Of a stretch of DNA of 64,000 nt, positions 35,616 through 47,618 are shown piece by piece (position 1 is the first letter of the stretch; every line of letters starts with the position of its first letter). The notes beneath the pieces were generated by a model. That model worked only from the letters and a program-made list of their open reading frames with translations, ran no database searches and had not been told where the DNA came from. This DNA comes from Chromera velia (taxonomy: Eukaryota > Sar > Chromeraceae), in NCBI GenBank assembly GCA_018398765.1, contig JAHBMJ010004820.1, positions 1 through 64,000 of the forward strand, read 5' to 3'. A program made the translations under genes and the position numbers.

Positions 35616-37785
35616 ACAAAGCACCGTGGTGCGTATATGTACTTTCATTGATTGAACTGGACCGGAACTCATAACCCAATATTCAGCTTTAATAATTGCT
35701 TTAACAGACAAATGGTAAACTAGAAAAACGACGTGTAATGTGCGTACACCACGAATCGGAGTCATGCAAAGTAAGCTAATGCCTACTAATGTCGGGCATG
35801 TTGCTACCCCTTATACCCGGATTTCTGGAACATAGACTGTATCTTATCTAGGTTATCTCACAGAATTTTGATAACATTCGATAGGCGAGTCTTAGTGCCT
35901 TTAATAATCAAAAATTCAAAATAAAATAAAACAAAAATTGAGATAAATAAAACCTTAATTAAAGGTAAACTCCATACATTTAAAAATTGAAACATATTTA
36001 AGTCGTGTATTTTTTTTAACAGTTTGACTGGTGATATTCTATCTCTATATCCTTTCGCCCACGATCGCGCCCCCGCTCAGCTCTGTGTGCTAAGGCACGC
36101 CGCCGTGCAATACATGACGTGAATGTGTCTTTGGTGCATAGCACTGCATGCGTAAGTCATTCATGTCCGTACGCATTCCGTGCACATTAATTCGATCGAT
36201 CGGTTCGATCGCGTGCACGTCTATGAGTCGAAGGATGCACGGATATGTTGTGAACGTTCTAGAATGACCTGGTAGTCCTAGCGTTGATGTACCGTGTACC
36301 TTGCTCTCTGTGGTAAAATGATGACGATAGTAAGAATTTATACAATGAATTTGAGACTCTAATTGAGACTGATGCTAGCCTGAGCTAGACTCCAGACTTT
36401 ATAGGAAGCTAATTAGCAGAAAGAGCCCTCAATCATCCTTCTCATAAAATATAAGTTACAGATCCACAAGATTCACAAGACGGCGGTGAATACTCTACTC
36501 TAGACTGTGCGACTGTAACGCTAGGCATCGCTAGAAGATAAGTTCGCAAGTCTAGGTTCTTAGATGCAAACGAGGATGATAGATGATGGTCATTATAACG
36601 CTGGACAATAGATATTACAGTAAAATTATAGTCCACATATCAACTTTAGAATGATCAAAACTCTTGATCACCTAGAAATAATTGGAACACTGGGGAGGTG
36701 TTAATGTATACGTAAGATACGTACGTTCGCAACGGTTTGCAACCCTTGCATGAAAGGTACATACGGACGGATAGGAACTGAAAGAGCGGGAGGGCTTTCG
36801 AACATGGGTAGTTTTAAATTAAGTAGAATTAAATAGAATTAAACAGTAAGATTAAATAAGCTTAGTAAACATGTATGAATATATATAAATATGACTAACT
36901 AGATTGAATATAAACTTCAGTAAATATCAGTAAACTTACATAACATACATTAACATTATCAGTAAACTTACATAACATGCATTAACATGTATGCATATGT
37001 CGGATAATGCCGGACCATGTATGAGGCCCCAGCCAACTTTCGAGTATTTCACCTAGCTTCATCCCCATGTGTCTAAGGTTAAGGTCCCACGGACCTGCTT
37101 GGGAATGGACTTGCATGCAGTGGTAAGTATATTCACTAACCTAGGTTGAGTGAACGAATTTTTACATAAATGGAGTTAGCCAAAGCCTAAGTGGTGGCTC
37201 ACCGGCTTCAACTCGAATCATTTATTCATTCATTTATTCATTCATTCATTCATTCATTTATTATTATTATTATAATTATCATTATTATTGGTTGGTCTAT
37301 AGGCTATTATACAATGCATAAATCTAGGACAGTGCTTTATTACCTCTTTGCCAGACCTGCATCATACATAGCAGGTTTGTAACTATACGTTTACAATTAA
37401 AGGTTTAAAGCTGGGATAATTAGTACTTAGATAATTGAATTTAAGGATCGTTATATGATGTGCTGTGACTATTGTTGTGAGAGCCTGTGACTCCCTTGAT
37501 GCCCTTGAGGCCTTGCATGTCAGGAGTGGACATATGATCGAAGTGAGAGCGAGCTGCCGCACCTTTTTTTGAAGAAACAACACGAGACAAATTTTGAAGA
37601 AACATCAGTCTGTTGAATCCACAAAAAATTTAACGCTGCCCGTTTTCAAATATCTTTTAAGCCATTCCTAGGTTCCTTCGGCTTTCTGATAGCCTTTTTG
37701 TCTTTGTCCAGCTCTCCTCAAGCAGTCCCATCCGTCCGGTACCCACGGTGCTTTGCGTACACCGGAATGTACAATACTACGGCTT
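35616..37785. other. AT-rich intergenic region
   Basis: No gene recognised. It holds one copy of a dispersed ~280-bp repeat (36033-36314), near-duplicate words around AGTAAACTTACATAACATGCATTA at 36918-36990, and an (ATTC)n run at 37217-37258. The composition is much richer in A/T than the flanking genes. Confidence 0.6.
36033..36314 (+). repeat. Dispersed repeat, copy A
   Basis: A 282-bp sequence beginning GATATTCTATCTCTATATCC, containing CACGATCGCGCCCCCGCTC, and ending TTGCTCTCTGTGGT. It is about 90% identical by eye to copy B at 41335-41606 in the same orientation. Copy A carries about 10 extra bases (CATAGCACTG) in the middle. No coding frame is shared. Confidence 0.85.
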
Positions 37786-39394
37786 CTAGTTAAAAATGAA
37801 ATCCTCTTCTTCATCCTCCCTTTCGTCTTCATCAAAATCCTTGTCGTCTTTGCCATTGTGCCTCTCACACTCACTCACGGAAAACTTCGAAGACTCCCCA
37901 GCTTCTCCATCTCCCGACCCTGCAATTCAATTGATGGTCCATGTGCAGAAGGGCCTTGACATCCCCTTTTTATAAATTCAACAAAGTCAAACTAAATTCA
38001 ACAAACTCAAAATGATTCAGGATTGAATTGTGCAGAAGGGCTTTGAGATTATATCTTTGCTTCGATTGTCTATCAAAATGTGTGAAAGGCTTGAGTTCTA
38101 TCCAATTGATGTATATCAGGGTGTATAAGGATAAAAAACCTGTGCCGTTCATAAAAATGCTAAAAAACAATTTCATTGACATACTGTAATGACTCCTCTG
38201 AGCCTTTTTTCTCTACTACAAAACATACACAGGCAGACAAAAAATCTGAACGGCACACTTGACGCCTGTTTATTAGGTGGCATTTCTTTCATAAGATATT
38301 AGAAATATCATTGAGACATGCGACCACACAAATAGATGCACCCTCAAGTAGCTTGAACAGAACTAGAATATGCGGGAAAAGGAGGCACTGCGGTCGAAAC
38401 TAACACAAAGCTTTCATTAAGGTCTAATTTGATACAAAAATTAAACGAGATGAAAGAAAGCTCTTAAGTGTACATAGTGAACCAAGTAAAATTTCGCAAA
38501 GCATCAAATCAGACTGATTTACCGTCCTCCTGCAACCCCTTGATTACCTCCGGCATTTTTTTTCCTGCATTCGGCGGTCTTCAGTTGTATAAACGTATTT
38601 TACGAAAGGGCTAGCAAGCGCTAGCAAGCTGTTCAAATGAGATGTGAAAAATTGAGCTCATTATAAGTATGACACGTGTGCAAAATTGAATTGCGAAGAA
38701 ACATCTGCAGCGATACATATACATCAATAAAATTTTGGTTGAATCAAGCAGCTTATTCCCTCCAGGCAAAGAAGGAGGCTGTTTAATTTTTTTCATCACA
38801 TGGGTGGCCGGGGATCCACTGAAAAACCTAGATAAGAAGCAATCAGTGCGTCCCCTTGTTGTATGAGACAAGAAGGGGGACTGCATGAATGAAGGTATGT
38901 GACAGCTGGATGGGAGATGAATGTGATAAAAAAATACTATCATAGGCATAAATTGTTCGATGTCAACAGGTTTAGTGCTGTATAAAAAAAAAGACAATGA
39001 AGAGAAAGAAAAAGAGAATGAAGACAAAAGAAAAAGAAAATGATTTATACACCAGCATTGTGTCTTTTTGGTCTCCCCCCCTGATCGCCAGCCTTTCTCT
39101 TCGCTTCGTCCTGTTCCAGCTTGTCGGCGCACTTGGTCATTTCCACTGTAAGAGGATCACACTCAAACTAACAGAGTTTTTATGGCCAGGCCAAATCTGA
39201 CAGCATTTTTCACCGTATTTCACATTTATGTGAGCGCATGCAGAGATGTGTCCAAACTGTATCTCTCTTTCTCCTTCTCTCCCCCCCTATCCCTCTTTGT
39301 GTGTGTATATATACGTATATGTCTGTGTATATGTGTGTGTGTGTATATGTGTGTGTGTATATGTGTATGTGTGTGTGTTTTTGTCTTTGTATGT

Positions 39395-39442
<48 letters not shown>

Positions 39443-39507
39443 GTATGTGTGTATATGTGTATGTGTGTGTGTGTTTATGTTTATGTGTATGTGTATCTGT
39501 ATGTATC

Positions 39508-39562
<55 letters not shown>

Positions 39563-39766
39563 GTATGTGTGTTGGTCTTTGTGTGTATGTGTATATATGT
39601 TTGTGTTTATATGTATATGTATGTGTATATGTCTATGTTTGTATGTATGTATGTATGTGTATGTATATATGTTAAACTTTGTATGTATGTGTGTATGTAT
39701 GAATGTGTGTGTCTGTCTGTCTCTGTCGGTGTCACTGCCTCTAACTTTCTCTCCCTCCTTCCCTCC

Positions 39767-39800
<34 letters not shown>

Positions 39801-40853
39801 ATGTGTGTGTGTGTGTGTATATGTGTGTGTTTGTGTGTTGGTGTTCAAGAAATGCACTAATAAACATATACATACAGACGGAGCTTCAAAGTTGTGCCGC
39901 GTGCGCAAAGTTAGAGATAGTCACGTATGTTGAATATGATGCATGTAAAAGGAGAGATGGTCTAATACAGACGTAAAAAGAAATTCAGACATGCACCTGG
40001 CTTGGAAATAATAAGCAAGAAGCTTGACAGGAAACAAAAGTGGAGACAACACGACATAAGAGGAAAAGCTCTGAGGTCAAATGTAGAGGGGACATCACTC
40101 AGTCTCAGAAATTAAAAAAACCTTTGCGAAGAGAACCATGATGTGAAAGCTCTCAATTCCGCTTAGCACGGACTGTGCTTCTATTAGATTATCGGATTGC
40201 ATGGGTTCGCAGTTCTTGACGGATGCTGCCTGGGTTTCTACTTCCTTCTCGAGCTGTTTCTTTTACACTAAGAGAAAGACTTGCTTTTCTTCTCTCTACC
40301 GGCTTTTTACCACTATGCCTGGTCATGATGAGTTTGCATGGATCCAGATGGAACAAGGGCTGACCAAATATTTATTATGCACATACAGAAAAAAAAAGGC
40401 TCTAGCAATCAATTTTTAAATAAAATGACCTTGACATGCAGTCGAGCAACCGGTTGAACTAGCTATTTGAATTTCGACTCACTACAAGTCATTAATTCCC
40501 CCCATGGACTTGAGAAAGCATAAATAGAACAAACAGATTTTTCAGAAACCTCAAAATAAATTCATAAAACTCAAACTCAATTCATTTCATTTCTGCGGAC
40601 TTACCACGACTCTTTTCAGCCATGGAATGCAGAAATCCATCGGACCTTTACGCCAAGAATGTGTGCAATCCCTTGACGTCATGCTGGCGTTTTGCCTGCA
40701 ATGCATGGATCAAGAAGGTCGTGGAAAATTCCAGGAATGGTAATGTTGCATATACTAATATGAATGCATAATCGTGGCCTTTGAGAAAAGTAGATGATAG
40801 GAGGAGACGGTCGCCCGAAAGAAAAGAGTACTAACACAACCAAATACAGAGAC

Positions 40854-40902
<49 letters not shown>

Positions 40903-41138
40903 AGTGCGGAACGGTCGACTGCTACAACCATGTACAGATATCTCCTAAGAAAAACCTAAAAGAATTTGAACGGGCGAGCTTTTTCGAAGGTTGGTCCAAA
41001 TCAAAGCATGCCGGAGAATGTGACATAGAAAGTCCGAAGGAGGGCTTCTAGAATCACAGGCTGAGTGACTGGCTTCTGACCTTCACTCCCAGGCGATTCA
41101 TCTCCTTCTGCACCCACTTGTTTTTCTCTGCTCCTGAT
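37786..41138 (-). CDS. Unrecognised coiled-coil protein with acidic C-terminus (3' part of a multi-exon gene, provisional)
   Basis: Not recognised as a known family. Several short minus-strand stretches look coding and are bounded by splice signals: 41081-41138 (AEKNKWVQKEMNRLGVK), 40648-40695 (AKRQHD...), about 40139-40251 (LEKEVETQAASVKNC, then LSGIESFHIM), 39053-39145 (EMTKCADKLEQDEAKRKAG), 38523-38564 (KMPEVIKGLQED) and 37786-37919 (ends DEDEREDEEEDFIFN, stop TAG). The last three join in agreeing phases (1, 1), as do the first two (0). How the pairs connect, and where the gene starts, is unresolved. Charged heptad-like stretches suggest coiled coil; the tail is strongly acidic. It may be divergent from the ureidoglycolate lyase-like gene. 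A merger of two neighbouring small genes is possible. Confidence 0.4.
39298..39835. repeat. TG/TATG microsatellite cluster
   Basis: More than 500 bp of (TG)n, (TATG)n and closing (CT)n runs within the provisional minus-strand gene, between its exons at 39053 and 40139. Long Cys/Val-rich frames are repeat translations. Confidence 0.92.
40858..40898. repeat. (GA)n microsatellite
   Basis: A run of GA dinucleotides of about 40 bp within an intron of the provisional minus-strand gene. Confidence 0.95.
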
Positions 41139-41334
41139 CTGCAAGTAGCCAACCAGGAAAGGAAAGAAAAGAACGGAGGCAGAAGAAAAGGGTACAATAG
41201 AGAAAGTTGCAGAAGTGGCCACCCTTTCTACTTGTGGAATGGGAAGCTAAAAGGGTTTATCAAGTGGCTCGCGGCAGCTGAAAGACGGAGGCTGGGTTGT
41301 GTTTCGGGTTCGTGGGGCTTAGGAAGGGGTGTAT

Positions 41335-41606
41335 GAGATTCCATCTCCATATCCTTTCATCCACGATCGCGCCCCCGCTCGGCTCTGTGTGCTAGGGCAT
41401 GCCGTCGTGCAATACATGACGTGAATGTGTCTTTGGTGCATGCGCAAATCATCCATGTCCGCGCGTATTCCGTGCGCATTAATTTGATCGATCGGTTCGA
41501 TCACATACATGTCTATGAGTTGAAAAATGCACGGATATGTTGTGAACGTTCTAGAATGACCTGGTAGTCCTAGCGTTGATGTACCGTGTACCTTGCTCTT
41601 TGTGGT
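41335..41606 (+). repeat. Dispersed repeat, copy B
   Basis: A 272-bp partner of copy A at 36033, beginning GAGATTCCATCTCCATATCC and ending TTGCTCTTTGTGGT. Same orientation, 5.3 kb apart. Both carry the palindrome-rich word GATCGATCGGTTCGATC. Confidence 0.85.
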
Positions 41607-42384
41607 TTCTTCGTACAGCAGCATCATACAAGGTGACCAGAAGGAGCTTTAATGTGGATGGGAGACATTCTCTATAAGTTTATTCTGATGTAAGAGTAGG
41701 CTCTACACTGAGAAGCAACGTTCTCATATAGCGATACGGATTTTTGGTGCCCGGGAGGGTTCCCTAAGACTACCGGACGTCGCTAGGAATCCCTTGGTGG
41801 GATTCTGCGAGGTTAGGAGTTTACAGAAGACCCGGAATTCCTTGGAAGGAATTATTTCGGAGGTGAGACCCAAATTCTGACTTGACTCACACACACTTGA
41901 AAAGTCAAAGGTGATTCTTAGTCAACTAGGAGTGGGAAGTCGATAGAAACTGTTTTGCAAGCACAGGCCATATGCAACTTAAGAAGCTCCTTGGTAGATA
42001 TTGACCTAGTGTCAAAGGATTTGTTAAAGTCTGATTAAAAAAAAAAAAAATCAAGCCAGATTTTAAAATCTTCAGCTGAGCCTGCTCCGCAACATCATTC
42101 TTTGAGAGACTGCATGCAGGATGGAGATCGCATGGGCAAGGCCATGCATTCTCCGTCTCCGCGTCTCCAAAAACTCCCGTCTGTGAGAGGGCCGTCTCCT
42201 TGTGGCAAAAACTTTCCAAAACATGTTAGAGCATACCGCGAACAACCGACGAATTGACAGAACAGGTCCAGTGTTGTGTATGTACGGAAAGCAAGCGTCC
42301 GCGTTACTGTTGGATCTGTATGTGAAAATCTGTGGCATCCATTGAACCTTGCCAGTCTGTCTCTAGCTCTTTCCGTGATCTCGG
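41607..42384. other. Upstream region of the ureidoglycolate lyase-like gene
   Basis: No gene is firmly supported. A minus-strand stretch near 42040-42230 follows a CTGCATGCAG acceptor-like word and may belong to the provisional coiled-coil gene, but no frame with a donor was found. Short inverted words such as GGAATCCC and GGGATTCT occur near 41785. Confidence 0.4.
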
Positions 42385-44461
42385 ATGTCCGCCGTTCCTG
42401 TGCCGTCTCCGTCCGCCTCGATGGGCAAAGAGAATGTCGCAGCCAACGGCATAGCTGCACCAACAATCGGAGCCCAGAAGAAGCAGATGAAAGCCATTCA
42501 ACAGGCTTTCGTTGTTCCTGTTTTGGAAGCGACTGAGGACACGGTGAAACCGTATGGAAACCTTTTTTCGGACTTTGAGAGCGAACCGTGTCGTCTCACC
42601 AAATGGCCCCAAAAGTTCTGGAGACCCGTGGAGGACGGAGTGAGTGGGGGGGTGGCAGAGGGAGCGTTCACAGCCGAGTGGACCAGAGACGGCGTTCTGG
42701 AGGCTGCGAACAGTGCGATCACGACCTGTAGCCACGACGGAGGAAGAGACGTGTACACGTACGGCTGGCTTCGGGGAAGAGACGCCGCGAGCGCAGCCAC
42801 ACTCCCGCTCGAAGCTGCGCTCCCCTCCCCCCCCTGCGCGTTCATTTGGACAGAGATCAACTACCACGCGTGCGGGTCCCAGTCTTTCTTCTGTGCGGAC
42901 CAGCACCTCGTGCTGCTGGTGGCGAAGGTCGGTGAAGATCCCGCAACCTTAGGCCATGGGGGCAGTGCGGTGAGGAGATGCCTCGTCGATGTGAGACCTG
43001 GGGACTTTGTTGCCTTCAGGTGGGTGGGGGGGCTGCATGTCTTCTTTCTCTCTGTATGTGTCTGCTTTCTTTCTTTCTTTCTTTCTGTGTGTGTCTGCTT
43101 TCTTTCTCGCTGTCGGTCGGCTTTTGTGTGCACAGGGTTTTGCATCTTGAAACTTTCTCCGGCCACAGACGGAACGAGACCTGGCTGGGGACACGCATCC
43201 GTTCAATCAAGTGCGCTGGGAGATTCCTTATACACAATGGAGATCTTGGCAGTTCTTTCCGCTGTGTGTGTCTCTTTGAACTTCGAGGGAAATGGATGTT
43301 GAGTTTTTTTCTTTTTCTTGCTGATTCATCGAGAAAAGGAATTGAAGGGATGTCAACCCGGCAGCTTGAGAGTCTGCAGCCAATGACGTGAAGTTTCCTC
43401 CTCGTATCCCGCCAAGTTTCTATGCATAGTGGTGACACAGAGAATGGAGCGTTGAAAGCAGTTTTGGGCCCCGCCTGCAGACTGTCAGCTCTCTGAATGG
43501 CATTGTACTTCTTTCTTCCTTCTTATCTGCCTAGAGCTCCTTTTCCTTCGATCGTTGGTTTGGAGAATTCGATCATCCTTTGTTGCTTTTCATGCTTTGT
43601 TGCTTTTTTAATGAATTTGTGTTCCGTTCTCTTTGCTTTTCGTTTCTTTACACCAGATCTCTGCGTGCTTGCTGGTAACGTTTCTTCCGGGGAGGATCGT
43701 TTTCTCCTCTGTTTTCTTCCCCTTTTTACTTGGTCACCTGTTCAGTCTGAGGGAGGGAGGGAGCGTCCATCTCGTCTTCCGGTCTCAGACAACAGATAAA
43801 AGAAAAGAGTGCAGCGATTGAAATGAGAATACAGCAATTTGTGAATTGTAGTTATACATGAGTCCGACCTTTATTTGATTGATTGATTGATTCATTCATT
43901 CATTGATTGGTTGGTTGGTTGCTTGCTTGCTTGCTTGGTTGGTTGCTTGGTTGATTGATTGTTTCACTGACTGGCTGACAGGTTGGTTGAGCGATTGAGT
44001 GTCGTGATTCGCTGTAATCGATCGACTGATTGCACGAAAGGAGTGACAAGCAAAGACTGTGCAGCGGAGGAGAATCAATGTGTGCTTGCGAAACAACCTC
44101 CCAATGCATGGAGCTTTACCTTTTTGTCTCCCACCCGGCATGCATGCAATCGATTGATCGCAGGGTTCCTGCATTTACTTTCATACAGATACAGTAAATG
44201 CATGCCCTGGCATGATGCATGCAATCGATTGATCGCAGGGTTCCACCGGGTGTGGGGATTCACATCGACGCAGACGTCTGGCACGCCCCTCCCGTTCCGC
44301 TCCCTCACCTGCTGGCTCCTGACGGAGAAGGAACAGGGCTGTGCACGCCCAGCAAAGCCCTTGTGCTGACCAAGCAAGCCAAGGTGCACACGAAGATCTA
44401 CTACGATCCGGCGAGAGAACACGGGACCCTGTTGGCTGTGCCCCTTCAGCTTTCAGATTGA
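42385..44461 (+). CDS. Ureidoglycolate lyase-like cupin protein (2 exons, 285 aa)
   Basis: Exons 42385-43019 and 44239-44461 join in phase 2; the stop is TGA. After a ~35-residue leader without a clear targeting signal, residues about 40-65 (VPVLEATEDTVKPYGNLFS) match the family's opening strand with its (P/A)YG motif. IWTEINYHACGSQSFF resembles the ELERHPLGTQAF segment of bacterial AllA; VLLVAKVGEDPATL and VGIHIDADVWHAPP resemble the strand ending in the NVWHHP motif that lines the active site. In that family the reaction splits ureidoglycolate to glyoxylate and urea, the last step of allantoin breakdown. About 60 residues between HDGGRDVY and PSPPCAF look like an insertion. Function is inferred from motif order. 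The acceptor region of the intron is duplicated 75 bp upstream. Confidence 0.75.
43877..43980. repeat. (GATT)/(CATT)/(GGTT)/(GCTT) tetranucleotide tract
   Basis: About 100 bp of changing tetramers in the intron of the ureidoglycolate lyase-like gene, containing branch-point-like TGACTGGCTGAC. Confidence 0.9.
44141..44238 (+). repeat. Duplicated splice-acceptor segment (75-bp offset)
   Basis: The word GCAATCGATTGATCGCAG followed by GGTTCC occurs twice, with AG ending at 44163 and 44238. Only the second leads into the open exon. Use of the first would keep the phase but meet an in-frame TAA after about ten codons. Confidence 0.93.
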
Positions 44462-44606
44462 AAGACCTGCCGCTGCATGCAGTGAGGCTGCCAGAAAGAT
44501 AGATGGCAGCTAGGCTGACAGTCACTGGCAAGCAAATGCAAGCGACACATGTACGTTGATTTTTTCCGTATTTCCAGTTTTTTCAACTTTTTTGAATGTT
44601 TCTTCC

Positions 44607-44961
44607 AATCCCTGCAAAGACCTAGGAATTTAAGCAGGAATTTAGAGGAATTTAGACAGGAATTTAGAGGAATTTAGCTAGGAATATAACTAGGAATCTA
44701 AAGGAATTTAAAGACAGGAATTTAGAGGAATTTAGCAAACTTTGGAGGTCGATTTCTCATGAACCATGATCAGTTAGAACTTGATATTAACAGTGTTTAT
44801 AGACGTATATTAGAACTATAAGCATTCTTAAACTCAAGTTCTAACTCATCTTAGTTCGTGAGAAATTGATTTCCAAAGTTTAGGAATTTAAATCTCTAAT
44901 TAAATTCCTGTCCAAATTCCTCTAAATTCCTGTCTAAATTCCTATAGGTCCTTGCAAGGAT
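44607..44961. mobile_element. Foldback element 1 (355 bp; GGAATTTAG-rich arms)
   Basis: The left end ATCCCTGCAAAGACCTAGG is mirrored at the right end, which inverted reads ATCCTTGCAAGGACCTATAGG. The arms are built of repeated GGAATTTAG(A/C) words on the left and their complements on the right. The centre also pairs (CAAACTTTGGAGGTCGATTT with its inverse). No coding capacity; a target-site duplication was not found. Confidence 0.8.
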
Positions 44962-45109
44962 GTACGCACGGGCGTTGAGCCTAGCGTGACCTACTAGTAG
45001 CGTCAAGCTAGCACATAAGGCTAGACACTAGGCTAGACATAAGGTAGCGTACGAGGCAGTTCCTATAAGTGATAAGTGATTTATAGTGATAAGTGACTAT
45101 GCAGGCTTA

Positions 45110-45918
45110 GTGACCAGATTTAATTTGATAGGATTTGATTTGATTTGAGCTTCAAGCTCAAATCTGACCAGATTTGAGGTAGATTTGAGGCTGAAGTCTA
45201 GAGGTCACTCTCGACAGCACTGAAGACGACCGTGACATGACACAGTCGAGTCTGAGTCGACACCACTAGCAAATCCTAGAAAGCCCTAGAGACAAAAAAA
45301 TCACTAAAAACTAGACTAAAAGCTAAATTAAGACTATCAAAGCTAAATTAAGCTTACATAAGTTTTTTTCCTAGGAGTCATATCTTAATTTAAGACTAGA
45401 ATTTTCACTTATAACCATTCATAATTATAACCAAATTTTACTAATTTTGTGTTTCAAATTCCCTTCAAAACTGCGAACGAAAAAGCGGACCAAAACTTAG
45501 TTAAAAACTGCATTTCTCAAGTTTTGAATCTCTAGTTTACTTCGAAACTGCCACATGCAGCACAACAAAGAACCACTTCAAACCCTCAATCAAAACTTGA
45601 ATGTCTTGAAAATAGACTGGATGACCTCTTTTTCACTGAATAGACATTTGGAAAAGCTTTTGGGCGTTCATATTCATGTGAAACCGATGAAAAAATCTTT
45701 TTGTGATCTTTTTTTTTTTTTTTTGCGCACAAAAAAGTGCGAAGACTCATTTGAGAGACTGGATGGCGGATTGACCTCGAAGATTTGATGTTAAAAGGTC
45801 AGATTTGAAGTAGATTTGATAGGATTTGATAGGCCCTGTCATGCTAAAGTTTCTCAGGCCTAAGATTTGATTTCAGGTTAAGCCCTACTTCAAATTAAAT
45901 CAAATCAAATCTGGTCAC
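45110..45918. mobile_element. Foldback element 2 (809 bp; GATTTGA-rich ends; 11-12 bp target-site duplication)
   Basis: The element starts GTGACCAGATTTAATTTG and ends with the inverted AAATCTGGTCAC. Near both ends are runs of GATTTGA-type words. It is flanked by TATGCAGGCTTA on the left (45098-45109) and TATGCAGGCTA on the right (45919-45929), read as a target-site duplication with one base difference. That length would suit a Mutator-like element. The interior has no transposase. Confidence 0.75.
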
Positions 45919-47618
45919 TATGCAGGCTACGCTATAGTTTCTACAATATTTTAATTTAATTTGAACTTTGAATCATCAGCTAGTTAAATTGATCCGCTGA
46001 TTCCACTCTAACTAACATAATTTAATATGACCTTAAACCTTTAGTTAAACCTATAGCGTTAAACCTTATCTAGCTAGCTAGATAGATATTCACCTAGCTT
46101 CTCACTTACGATTCTAGTCTCATATTTCTAGTAAGTGCGGTCGGTAGTTTGCATGATATCTAGCATGATATAAATAGCTAAATAAATAGTCTAGAATAGA
46201 GTGCTTCAGAAAAAACTGAGAAAATATGCTAGAAAATATGTATGGATCCCAAAACCTATGGAAGGCTAGACGGAAGGCTTGTCAGAACTATATAATATCA
46301 TTATTAATATGCATACGGATTTTTTGATAGTGTTAGCGTGTTTGGCTTAGTGTTTGGCACGGTTTGTTGAGTCAATGCTGACTACCACACATGTACTGCC
46401 GTGTACTGTCATGCTAACTAACTGCAAAACTGGATGAGCCAGCCTGCCTGCCTGTCTGTCCGGCTGACTGTTCGTCAAGCCCTTGGCGGAAATTTGGTGT
46501 GCAATGAAGGGGAGAGCAACAAAACCATCCAAAGAAAGAGAAAAAAAACCTTTGGACGGATCAGTGAACTCTCCCTTGATTCCTGGCTGCCGTCTACTGC
46601 CGTCTCGTTGACTACTTCCTTTTGAAGAGTCAAGGACGCGCAAGCCTCGCATAGGCTTACTGAAATGTGAGTTGGAGACCCACGTACACTTCAGATAAGT
46701 CTGCGCACTGACAGAAAGGAGAAGACGTAAAATGCGAATTGGAAGCTGACAAAACTTCATTAGCAAGAAGCAAGAAGACAGAGATGATCATCTTTTGATT
46801 TCACCCAATTGCATATCGTCGTCTGTTGATGTACTTCCTTCCTTCCTTCCTTCCTGGTTTCCTTTTTTCTCTTGCACGGGACAAACAACTACAGCCCCCT
46901 TACCCATTCCGCACCCCTTCCTTCGCCTCCCCCCCAACGGCCCCGGAAAGGTCCACAAGGGAGGAAGGAAACAAGAGAGAGAGGGAAAGTCGGGGAAGTC
47001 CCTTTGAAGAATCACAAAAAGAGAAACTTACTGCCAACTGCACACCTGCCGCTTTGCCTTGTTCTGATACACTGATTGCCTTTCCTTCTGGCACCAGGCT
47101 TCCTTCATAGAAAGAGAAATACATTGGAGGAAAAAGGAACGGGGAAGGCCAAGAAAAGAAGAGTTCTGATTGAAGAGGTACACGGCAAAACTGAAAAGGA
47201 ATTAATTGACAAGGAAAGAAAAAGATGATGAGAGCAAATGGGAACTCAAGATGAAGGTCCCTCCAGCCATCATTGTTCGCCTCCACCCGGCGTCACTTCC
47301 TTCCAATCCAATTTATCGCCATACCCATGCTGTCTATCTCTCTCGCTCTCTCTTTCTGTTGACGTCTGGGGTCTCCCTGTTGCTGCTTCCTGTCTGTCTC
47401 TGCAGAGAAGATAAGAGAACCCGAGAAAGCTGAGAAAGGGAGAGAGAGAGAGAGGAGGGAGACATATTCAACAGTCCCCCCCCCCCCCCCNNCCCCATCC
47501 TCCCATTTTCGACCCTCCTGCTCCAGCCCGAAGCTTCTCCACTCCCTGTCAGTCAGCATAACAACAACCAGGCGGCAGACCTTCCCCCCCTCTTTCCCGC
47601 CTTTGCCCCAACCAATCC

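Larger units (their letters stand above)
44462..47618. other. AT-rich, transposon-bearing intergenic region
   Basis: Two foldback elements fill 44607-44961 and 45110-45918. The stretch 45920-46340 is AT-rich with short CTAG-containing words. A minus-strand frame at 46347-46766 has no recognisable domain. 46790-47500 carries (CTTC)n, (GA)n and a poly-C run with two Ns at 47491-47492. No gene is supported. Confidence 0.55.

Noticed and set aside
38611-39132. 173-codon minus-strand frame as a single exon
   Set aside because: Only the parts bounded by splice signals look coding; the middle is a run of Phe/Leu/Ser from intron sequence.
36033-41606. LTR retrotransposon bounded by the two direct repeats
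   Set aside because: No TG...CA ends, no gag, protease, integrase or reverse transcriptase between them, and putative host exons lie inside.
46347-46766. 139-codon minus-strand frame
   Set aside because: Composition is unremarkable and no domain or splice context is visible.
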